A stretch of 64,000 nucleotides of DNA from Fischerella thermalis PCC 7521 (GTDB taxonomy: Bacteria; Cyanobacteriota; Cyanobacteriia; Cyanobacteriales; Nostocaceae), in the NCBI RefSeq assembly GCF_000317225.1, contig NZ_AJLL01000077.1, positions 58,377 through 122,376 of the forward strand. Reading direction: 5' to 3'. Shown in pieces: positions 17,826 to 24,725 of this stretch; the stretch's first letter is position 1, and each line of letters begins with the position of its first letter. The notes under the pieces were generated by a model. That model did no database searches. It was not told the origin of the DNA and was given only the letters and a program-made list of their open reading frames with translations. The position numbers and the translations under genes are program-made.

Positions 17826-17870
17826 TTTTAGGGAAAAACGAACACAGATGAACACAGATGCACACCGATG
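17826..17870. repeat. CACAGATG-type interspersed repeat, copy 1
   Basis: GAACACAGATG and ACACAGATGCACACCGATG words in tandem. Related copies lie at 19721-19784, 52488-52532 and 63757-63803. Confidence 0.65.
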
Positions 17871-18200
17871 ATGCACACTGATAAGGCTGTAGTTCTCAAA
17901 GGTTTGATCGTTATTTTTGATACTTGAAAAATAGGAGATTTGCTGCCGACTAGAGCTAGATTACTACTTGCTTGAGTGGCTGAAATTTGTTGATTAGGCA
18001 TCAGCTTGTATTCTGGTTAATGGCAGTATGTCACACATTTCTCTAGACAGAGGTTTTAACTAAGCAGAAACTTTATCCTCAAATCTATACATATAAAAGA
18101 TGATTAGCATATTTTGAGACTCCCGCCACGAATTGATGGGATTTTGTGGCAGGTCTTTTTACTGACAGCAAACACCGAACAAAGCGCGGGGGTGCTGGAT

Positions 18201-19661
18201 ATGGCGATGATAGATAATTTAAAAAGAATTTCTGACACTATCTGGGAAATTCCAGTTTCTTACAAACAGGGAATGCGTGTTCCGGCGCGGATTTATGGAA
18301 CGGAAAAGTTAATTCAGGAATTGGACGACGCTGTTTATGACCAAGTTACTAATGTGGCTACACTTCCAGGCATAACTAAGTACGCTTTGTGTATGCCTGA
18401 CGGACACTTTGGTTATGGTTTCCCGATTGGTGGTGTGGCGGCGATGGATGTAGAAGCAGGGGGTGTGATTTCTCCTGGTGGTATTGGTTTTGATATCAAT
18501 TGTGGGATGCGCTTGATGGTAACAAATTTAACTTATGACCAAGTTAAACCGTATATTAAAAAGTTAGTAGACAGGCTGTACGAAAGAGTTCCTGCTGGGG
18601 TCGGAAGCACTGGGTTTGTCAAACTTTCCCGCAATGAGTTTTGCAAAGTGGTGGAAGAAGGCGCGCAATGGTGCATCCGTAATGGTTACGGTTGGGAAGA
18701 AGACTTGGAATTGGTAGAAGAAAACGGCTGTATTCAGGGTGCTGATGCTAGCAAAATCAGTGAAAAAGCGATTGATAGAGGTTTCAACCAAATCGGTACT
18801 TTGGGGTCTGGGAACCACTATTTGGAAATTCAAGTTGCTCGACCAGAGAATATTTATGACCAGGAATTAGCCCGGAGTTTGGGAATTACTATTCCTAATC
18901 AAGTGGTGGTGATGTTTCACTGTGGAAGTCGGGGATTTGGTCATCAGGTAGCAACTGACTATCTGCAAACTTTCCTGAAGGTGATGGAAAGTAAGTACGG
19001 GATCAAAATTTTGGATCGAGAATTAGCTTGTGCGCCTTTTAACTCTCCTGAAGGTCAAGCTTATTTTGCAGCAATGAAATGCGGCATTAATATGTCGTTT
19101 GCTAATCGTCAAGTGATTTTGCACCAAATTCGGGAAGTTTTCTCGGAAATTTTGGGGCGATCGCCTGAAAATTTAGGTATGCATATGATTTATGATGTCG
19201 CCCACAATACCGCTAAACTAGAGCGTCATATTATTGATAGCCAAGAGCGATCGCTCCTTGTCCACCGTAAAGGTGCAACTCGTGCTTTTGCCCCTGGAAT
19301 GAAAGATGTACCTGAGCGGTATAAAAATATTGGTCAACCAGTGATTATTGGTGGCAGTATGGAAACTGGCTCTTATTTATTAGTGGGTGTACCCAGTGGT
19401 GAGCAAACTTTCTTCAGCACAGCTCACGGTAGCGGACGGACAATGAGTCGAGCGAAAGCACGAAAAATCTACCGTGGCGAAAAACTCAAAAAAGAGATGG
19501 AAAGTCGAGGTATTTATGTCCGTAGTACCTCTTATTCAGGATTAGCAGAAGAAGCGGGTGGAGCCTACAAAGATATTGATGATGTCATTGAAGCGGCTGA
19601 GTTAGCTGGAATCAGCAAGCGGGTAGTCAAGTTGACGCCGATTGGGAATATCAAGGGGTAA
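18201..19661 (+). CDS. rtcB: RNA-splicing ligase RtcB
   Basis: GTP-dependent ligase joining 2',3'-cyclic phosphate (or 3'-phosphate) and 5'-OH RNA ends. 486 residues from ATG 18201 (MAMIDNLKRISDTIWEIP); a longer frame from a TTG at 18114 has no family support. Metal and guanylate ligands are recognisable: GGIGFDINCGMRLM (Asp and Cys), GSGNHYLEIQ (His), FHCGSRGFGHQV (His), HMIYDVAHNTAK (His) and TAHGSGRTMSR (the guanylated His region). The length fits the family. It lies upstream of a COG0523 GTPase and archease in the same direction, so the three probably form a functional group for RNA repair or tRNA processing. Confidence 0.95.
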   Translation: MAMIDNLKRISDTIWEIPVSYKQGMRVPARIYGTEKLIQELDDAVYDQVTNVATLPGITKYALCMPDGHFGYGFPIGGVAAMDVEAGGVISPGGIGFDINCGMRLMVTNLTYDQVKPYIKKLVDRLYERVPAGVGSTGFVKLSRNEFCKVVEEGAQWCIRNGYGWEEDLELVEENGCIQGADASKISEKAIDRGFNQIGTLGSGNHYLEIQVARPENIYDQELARSLGITIPNQVVVMFHCGSRGFGHQVATDYLQTFLKVMESKYGIKILDRELACAPFNSPEGQAYFAAMKCGINMSFANRQVILHQIREVFSEILGRSPENLGMHMIYDVAHNTAKLERHIIDSQERSLLVHRKGATRAFAPGMKDVPERYKNIGQPVIIGGSMETGSYLLVGVPSGEQTFFSTAHGSGRTMSRAKARKIYRGEKLKKEMESRGIYVRSTSYSGLAEEAGGAYKDIDDVIEAAELAGISKRVVKLTPIGNIKG

Positions 19662-19720
19662 TGCAAATTAAACCTGATGTGAATTTAAACTATGACAAAC
19701 ATTATCTTTTGGAAATCGAC

Positions 19721-19784
19721 CACAGATAAACACAGATGTACACCGATAATTTATCTGTGTCCATCTGTGTGCATCTGTGGTCGT
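19721..19784. repeat. CACAGATG-type interspersed repeat, inverted pair
   Basis: CACAGATAAACACAGATG followed by an inverted arm CATCTGTGTGCATCTGTGG; the two arms can form a long hairpin between rtcB and the GTPase gene. Confidence 0.65.
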
Positions 19785-19869
19785 TTCTACCATAAAACAG
19801 TTTTCTCGCAAGACTTTTATTAGTTGGTACGGCTTAAACGCAAGTTCAGATTTTGGATTTTGGATTCTT

Positions 19870-20808
19870 ATGGCAGTACGTACACCATTAACAGTAATTA
19901 CCGGGCCTTTGGGAAGCGGTAAAACCACACTCCTGCGTCACATCCTTGACACTTTCCCAAAAAAAATTGCTATTTTGATGAACGAATTTGGCGAAATAGC
20001 GATCGATACGAAAATAATCCAAGGTAAAAACGTCCAGATGGCAGATTTGGGTGGTGGTTGTGTTTGCTGTTCGCTACTAGGTGAATTTGAAGCTGCCGTT
20101 AATGAAATCATAGATAACGTTGATCCCGATTACATAATAGTCGAAACAACCGGAGTTGCAGAACCGGATGCTTTAGTTTTTGATATTCAAGAAAGCTTGC
20201 AGAGAGTGCGGCTGGATGGAGTGATTACAGTTATTGATGCCGATGCCATGATTAAATATCCTTCTGTTGGTCACACAACTCGAATCCAAATTGAAGCAGC
20301 GGACACTATTGTTTTAAACAAGGTTGATTTAGTTTCTGAAATGGAATTGCAAACCATTGCGAAAAAGTTAAATTCAATTAACGAAACTGCTGCGATTGTA
20401 TACACTGTACGGGGTGAAGTAGATCCAGAGTTGCTATTTGGTATTAGTCGAGAAAAAGTACAACCACCACCACAGCACGTTCATCAGCCAGAATTTGAAT
20501 CATTTAGTTACAGTTCATCCGCTATTTTTAATCGCCAGTGTTTTGAAGAATTTGCTGATAGTCTGGAACCAGAAGTTTACCGCGCCAAAGGATTTGTTAG
20601 GTTTTTAGAAGGCGTTTATTTGTTTAATTTTGTAGCTGGACGTTGGGAATTAGAGTTATTTCCCCAAGAAGCAACAGAGCTAGTTTTTATTGGTAAAGAT
20701 ATAAGGATGATTAAATCAGAAATTATTAACAGATTAAAGTTATGTGAACAAAATTTTGTGTATACAAATAATATTGAATCAACCACACCAAAACATAGAG
20801 AAAATTGA
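19870..20808 (+). CDS. COG0523 (CobW/ZNG1-like) GTP-dependent metallochaperone
   Basis: 312 residues from ATG 19870 (MAVRTPLTVITGPLGSGKTT); an upstream extension to 19777 runs into repeat sequence. G3E GTPase features: P-loop GPLGSGKTT, the metal-binding GGCVCC motif, ETTGVAEPDAL, and the guanine-specificity motif NKVDL. The C-terminal CobW domain includes YRAKGFVRFLEG. COG0523 proteins insert zinc, cobalt or other metals into client enzymes. The gene lies between rtcB and archease, and RtcB needs Mn2+ (or another divalent metal) in its active site, so RtcB is a reasonable client; this is inference from position. A metal-binding His cluster PPPQHVHQPEFE lies in the linker. Confidence 0.88.
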   Translation: MAVRTPLTVITGPLGSGKTTLLRHILDTFPKKIAILMNEFGEIAIDTKIIQGKNVQMADLGGGCVCCSLLGEFEAAVNEIIDNVDPDYIIVETTGVAEPDALVFDIQESLQRVRLDGVITVIDADAMIKYPSVGHTTRIQIEAADTIVLNKVDLVSEMELQTIAKKLNSINETAAIVYTVRGEVDPELLFGISREKVQPPPQHVHQPEFESFSYSSSAIFNRQCFEEFADSLEPEVYRAKGFVRFLEGVYLFNFVAGRWELELFPQEATELVFIGKDIRMIKSEIINRLKLCEQNFVYTNNIESTTPKHREN

Positions 20809-20821
20809 GATTGAGAATTTT

Positions 20822-21253
20822 ATGCGTTACGAATTTTTGGAAGATGTTGCTACTGCTGATACTGCCTTTTGTGCTTGGGGAGAAGATTTGCAAAAGCTTT
20901 TCAAAGCAGCAGGTAATGCCACAATCAATACTATGATTGACAATTTGGATTCGATAGAACCAAAAGAAACACGAAATATCAGCTTGGATAATGATGAATT
21001 AGATCTCTTGCTATTTAATTTTCTGCAAGAGCTGATTTATTACAAAGACAGTGAACAACTTCTGTTACGAACACAGCAAATTAATTTTGAGGAGAAAGAT
21101 GGTAAATATCACCTCACTGCTGTACTCCAAGGAGAAAAACTTGACCCTCAACGCCATCAACAGTTGGTAGATGTGAAAGCTGTAACTTTACATCAGTTTC
21201 AAGTAGAAAAAATAAATGATGGTTGGAAGGCGACGGTTATTCTTGATATTTAG
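20822..21253 (+). CDS. Archease, RtcB activator
   Basis: 143 residues, ATG at 20822, 13 bases past the stop of the GTPase gene. The protein shows the archease layout. The N-terminus is MRYEFLEDVATADTAFCAWG followed by LQKLFKAAGNATINTMIDNL. The middle helix is DLLLFNFLQELIYYKDSE. The strongly conserved end is VKAVTLHQFQVEKINDGW, followed by KATVILDI. Archease binds RtcB and promotes its guanylation for multiple turnover. The first motif has Asp-Val-Ala-Thr-Ala-Asp rather than the archaeal DHTAD, so the usual His is replaced by Val, but Asp residues are kept. Presence beside rtcB strongly supports the call. Confidence 0.88.
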   Translation: MRYEFLEDVATADTAFCAWGEDLQKLFKAAGNATINTMIDNLDSIEPKETRNISLDNDELDLLLFNFLQELIYYKDSEQLLLRTQQINFEEKDGKYHLTAVLQGEKLDPQRHQQLVDVKAVTLHQFQVEKINDGWKATVILDI

Positions 21254-21324
21254 TTTAAGCTGTGAGATAAACACTAAAGATAACAAAGCCTTAAAACAAA
21301 ATTGCAGAGCGATCGCTAGATAAA

Positions 21325-21567
21325 ATGCTAACAAATTACATCAGTGCAGCCATGCATAGGGCAATTTACGAGTTGCTTGAGGATGGAACTTTTTATAGTG
21401 AAATTCCAGAGTGTCCGGGTGTTTGGGCAAGTGCTTTGACATTGGAAGCTTGTCGAGAAGAGTTGCAAGACGCCTTGGAGGGATGGATTATTTTAGGACT
21501 GCGTTTAGGTCATACTCTACCAATCATTGATGGTATTGACCTGAATTTTAGCAAAGAGGCCGCCTAA
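21325..21567 (+). CDS. hicB: HicB-family antitoxin
   Basis: 80 residues. The short beta-alpha fold shows GTFYSEIPECPGVWASALTLEACREELQDALEGWI, quoted here in outline: a beta strand, the PECPG turn, then an amphipathic helix, as in the UPF0150/HicB partial RNase H fold. The C-terminus LPIIDGIDLNFSKEAA is the normal cyanobacterial end without a DNA-binding domain. The stop overlaps the start of a truncated hicA (TAATG), the usual toxin-antitoxin coupling, here with reversed gene order as often in cyanobacteria. With the toxin broken, the antitoxin has no local partner. Confidence 0.8.
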   Translation: MLTNYISAAMHRAIYELLEDGTFYSEIPECPGVWASALTLEACREELQDALEGWIILGLRLGHTLPIIDGIDLNFSKEAA

Positions 21568-21650
21568 TGCCACCATTTGGAGCAATTAGTCGGCGTGACT
21601 TAGTTTATTACCTGAAAGAAGCTGGTTTTGATGCTGCTTTACAAAAATAA
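21567..21650 (+). pseudogene. hicA: Truncated hicA toxin
   Basis: The first 21 codons read MPPFGAISRRDLVYYLKEAG then F, which matches the N-terminal helix of HicA mRNA interferases. The expected GGKHxxM catalytic His segment does not follow: after DAALQK there is a stop, and the DNA continues as a different gene (metallo-beta-lactamase remnant). Normal HicA is about 70-80 residues, so this one lacks its active site. Confidence 0.8.
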
Positions 21651-21879
21651 GTTTCTCTTTAGTGGGGATCATCTGGCTTGGGATGATGATATTCAACAGT
21701 TAATTGCTTTCCGTAATTATTGTTTTTATTCTTGGCCAGAATTAATTAAATCGATGTAGAAGTTGGCTAATTATACTTTTGAATGGGTGCTTCCAGGTCA
21801 TGGGCGGAGGTATCACGCAGATGCAGAAACTATGAAAGAGCAAATGCAAAAGTGTATTGCGTGGATAGAAACTCAATAA
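21634..21879 (+). pseudogene. 3' remnant of a metallo-beta-lactamase-fold gene
   Basis: The frame reads LLYKNKFLFSGDHLAWDDD, then RNYCFYSWPELIKSM, an in-frame TAG, then FEWVLPGHGRRYHADAETM and a final stop at 21877. GDHL and PGHGRRYHAD are the C-terminal metal motifs of the MBL fold as found in cyanobacterial MBL hydrolases with a fused ferredoxin-like segment. The N-terminal two-thirds, including HxHxDH, is absent. The remnant joins hicA around 21634-21650, so the two were brought together by a deletion. Confidence 0.78.
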
Positions 21880-21910
21880 GCTAGTTTGAATTTTGCAACC
21901 TCAGTCAAGA

Positions 21911-21948
21911 AATCGGGTTTTAATCATAAAATTAAAACCCGGTTTTTG
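21911..21948. terminator. Terminator-like hairpin
   Basis: Arms CGGGTTTTAAT / ATTAAAACCCGG with a TTTTTG tail on the plus strand, 30 bases past the MBL remnant. Probably the original terminator of that gene. Confidence 0.65.
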
Positions 21949-22146
21949 TGTAAACATCCTCACTTCATCACTAGATAATTCTACAAACAGCAATCTATTT
22001 CCGGAATTTCATGATGAAAGTTAGTAGTATATTGTATAGTTGCTTGCCGAATTAGTATCTGGAAGCATTATTCATTGGAGCGATCGCATAATTCTTCTTA
22101 GCAGGACTTAGAAAAAATTAAGCCCTGCTTTACCTTGTTAAAGTCC

Positions 22147-22695
22147 TCAGCAACCACCAGCCCAAGTTATCCATTTATGGGATAAACCAGTGTGCATAAT
22201 TACCCCACTCATTTCTTTTTCTGTTACGGTTGCTCCGGTTATATTAACACCATTAAGTTCTGCTTCATTCAAATTTGTTTCAATCAGATTTGCTTGATTA
22301 AGATTGGCTCCACTTAAATCCGCACCACTCAATTCTGCTTCACTCAAATTTGCCTTCGTTAAGTTAGCTCTAACTAAATTTGCACCTCGCAAATCTGCAC
22401 GACTTAAATTAGTTCCCTCAAGGTTAGCATTAATTAAATCTGCTCCAATCAAGTTAATCTCGCTCAAATTTGCACCGTTCAAATCTGCTCTGGTTAAATC
22501 TGCATCCGTCAGATTTGCTCGACTAAAATTACACCCGCTTAAATTAGCTTGGCTGAGATCTGCTCCACTCAAATCTGCTCCACAAAAATTTGCCCCACTC
22601 AAATCCACTTCACGAAGGTTTACTTTATGGAGATTTACACCGACAAAATCCCGTTCTCCTGTTTCATATCGGCTTAGGAGTATATTAAAGTCCAT
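22147..22695 (-). CDS. Pentapeptide-repeat protein
   Basis: 182 residues from ATG 22695 (MDFNILLSRYETGERDF), which has GAGG eight bases upstream; a frame start at 22728 would add 11 residues. After the helical N-cap, residues of the A(D/N)Lxx type repeat about 24 times without a break (for example SGADLSGANLNQANL), forming a right-handed quadrilateral beta-helix. The C-terminus departs from the repeat with THTG-like and WITWAGGC sequence, ending in Cys. Cytoplasmic, no signal peptide. Cyanobacteria carry many such proteins, mostly of unknown role. Confidence 0.88.
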   Translation of the reverse strand: MDFNILLSRYETGERDFVGVNLHKVNLREVDLSGANFCGADLSGADLSQANLSGCNFSRANLTDADLTRADLNGANLSEINLIGADLINANLEGTNLSRADLRGANLVRANLTKANLSEAELSGADLSGANLNQANLIETNLNEAELNGVNITGATVTEKEMSGVIMHTGLSHKWITWAGGC

Positions 22696-22984
22696 ATTAT
22701 CCGCCTCGCAATATTTACAAGTGAGCAAGTTGAGTTTTGAGTTTCACTCCATCCAAACCACACAAGTATTGATTTGATAGCAACTGAAATTATTATTGCT
22801 ATATCTTGTTCTATTATTTTGCTAGAGTTTTTCGCCCATGACACACTTGCTTAATGGAAATATGCATACCCCTTTACAAATCAGTTAACAGTTGACAGTT
22901 AACAGTGAACAATTAGCCATTAGATTTAATAACTGATAACTTTCCCCTTCTACTTAATAATTCATAATTTATAATTCATGATTC

Positions 22985-24019
22985 TTAAAATTTCAAAATA
23001 TCAATTAGCTTTTGCTTAATTACCTCACTCACGATTTGATTTCCTTGTAGATTGAGATGGATGTGGTCGTGATATAGAGTTTTTGGGTTTTTGGTAGTAT
23101 TGAATTTCGGTAGAAAATCTATATATGCTATTTGCTGGGTTTTGGTAAATTCACTAAGACGTTGACGTGCTTTAACCTCATAATCGCGGGAACCCGGTGA
23201 ACCGATTTCGCGTAATAAGGGAGTCATAACGAGTAAAAACTGGCCATTGTGCTGACGCGTTAACGCTTGAATTTTCCCAATAGCTTCCAAATTTCTACCA
23301 ACGCGATCGCCACCTTCTTTGTGTATTGCTTCTAGTTCTGGTATCGGCTGGGGCTTAAAAACATAATTCTGCAAAACCTCCACCAATGCTAAAGGCGGTT
23401 TGCGATCTGGATAGTTGCGATCGCGTCCCACTGGTAAAGATGTGGGAGCAGTAGCAAATAAATCATCGGTATTAATTAATAAAACTACCACCTGAGCATT
23501 AAAACTACCAAATTTCTCCAAATATGCCAATTCATTTCTCGGTCCCCAGGAATTAGCTGAAGCATTTAATACTTCAATTTTTTGGTAATTACTAACATTT
23601 GTTGCTCTTAAAGAACCTTGAATCAGACTAGAAATAGTATTATCCTGGTCTGTCCACCAACCACCGTTAGCAATTGAATCTCCTAACAACAACACCCGCA
23701 GCGTAGAAGAGGGAGGCGTCTGTTCGATTGCTTCACTTCGCATAGAGTATTGATTAATTTCAATGCGATGACCATAACGACGGGTGCGCTGATTAGGAGC
23801 TAGTAAATAGCCAATTTGCTCGTCCGCAATATAAGTTAAGGGATTACCAAAACCAAAAAGCGATCGCATCCCTATTTCCATAGCCACAAACAAACCCAAT
23901 AGCAAAGTTAAAATAATTACTAGTGTTTCTTTCACCTGTAAATGCCTGAGAAATGAAATAGTACTGTACTGATGTTTATTCCTTGGTAGAAACAACCATC
24001 TTTTAGCAACAAACAACAA
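22985..24019 (-). CDS. Membrane-anchored SGNH/GDSL hydrolase-like protein
   Basis: 344 residues. Near the N-terminus (about 30-52) there is a membrane helix (TLVIILTLLLGLFVAMEIG), followed by an extracytoplasmic domain. SGNH block I is LLLGDSIANGG with the nucleophile Ser; the Asn-containing block is VLNASANSWGPRNE; the catalytic Asp-His pair is DHIHLN near the C-terminus. These proteins are esterases or O-acetyl handling enzymes acting on envelope polysaccharides. The start is uncertain: the listed one is a TTG, and a GTG at 23935, just before the membrane helix with CTCAGG upstream, is an attractive alternative. Confidence 0.82.
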   Translation of the reverse strand: MLFVAKRWLFLPRNKHQYSTISFLRHLQVKETLVIILTLLLGLFVAMEIGMRSLFGFGNPLTYIADEQIGYLLAPNQRTRRYGHRIEINQYSMRSEAIEQTPPSSTLRVLLLGDSIANGGWWTDQDNTISSLIQGSLRATNVSNYQKIEVLNASANSWGPRNELAYLEKFGSFNAQVVVLLINTDDLFATAPTSLPVGRDRNYPDRKPPLALVEVLQNYVFKPQPIPELEAIHKEGGDRVGRNLEAIGKIQALTRQHNGQFLLVMTPLLREIGSPGSRDYEVKARQRLSEFTKTQQIAYIDFLPKFNTTKNPKTLYHDHIHLNLQGNQIVSEVIKQKLIDILKF

Positions 24020-24235
24020 TACATTTATTGTTATAACTTATACTATAATATTCTAAATATTAAGTATTTTTGTATAAAAGTCGCTAGTATTTCTTTTGAA
24101 ATAAGTAATATTGGTGATGTTAAATTTACAAAGCTTAAACAAAATATTAGTTAAGAATCTCATATCAATTGCGAACGGAAAGATTACAATCGAGACGGAA
24201 AACCAGTCCTGTAATACGAGGAGAATTGCAAAGCC
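24020..24235. other. AT-rich divergent spacer
   Basis: Separates the hydrolase gene (-) from a small membrane protein gene (+). No gene seen. The GAGGAG ribosome site of the small gene lies at its right end. Confidence 0.4.
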
Positions 24236-24376
24236 ATGTCCGATTTAAATCGAGGAATCATGAAATTTGACGGGGCAGACTCGCCAAAAGTAGTCACTAT
24301 TTCCACCATAGTACTTTTAGGAGCGATCGCCGGTCTGATTATTTGGGCACTACAAGCAGCCTATGCAGTAAACTAA
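24236..24376 (+). CDS. Small single-helix membrane protein, probably photosynthetic
   Basis: 46 residues: MSDLNRGIMKFDGADSPK, then one hydrophobic helix (about 20-42: VVTISTIVLLGAIAGLIIWA) and a short tail QAAYAVN. A GAGGAG ribosome site lies 12 bases before ATG 24236; the internal ATG at 24260 also has GAGGA three bases upstream, so the shorter form is possible. The charge pattern and helix resemble low-molecular-weight subunits of photosystems or NDH-1. I believe it is conserved in cyanobacteria but cannot name it with certainty. Confidence 0.65.
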   Translation: MSDLNRGIMKFDGADSPKVVTISTIVLLGAIAGLIIWALQAAYAVN

Positions 24377-24725
24377 TTTCAGTAGCAGCACAAAAATTAG
24401 GCCAATTAAAGTATATATATTCAGCTAAATCAACTTATTTTTTCCTTGGTGTCTTGGAGACTTGGTGGTTCAAAAAATAGTCACAAACCACCAAGACACT
24501 AACACTTGTACGACTCACAACTTGAATAGTTATCGGTTATATCCCTTAGGTAAGACTCGCCCCCCTTTCCCTCTCCTTACCAAGGAATGGCAAAGCTTGT
24601 GAAACTAGTTTCATCGGGACTACCCTCTGCCTTCATGAAGTATTAAGAAAAAGTCCTGACATATACTAAAATTTTGACATTTGAGATTTTAGATTTGAAG
24701 AGGAATCTAAAATCCAAAATCCAAA
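24377..24725. other. Spacer with interspersed repeats
   Basis: Contains an inverted copy of the CTTGGTGTCTTGG repeat family (24442-24470), a CCACCAAGACAC copy, and a 59-base repeat at 24588-24646 that has a partner at the right edge of the window. The promoter of the fusion gene at 24726 is expected near 24650-24720. Confidence 0.5.
24588..24646 (+). repeat. 59-bp interspersed repeat, copy 1
   Basis: Shares ATGGCAAAGCTTGTGAAA, TTTCATCG and CCCTCTGCCTTC with the reverse complement of 63943-64000, over its full length and with about 80 percent identity by eye. Confidence 0.65.
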
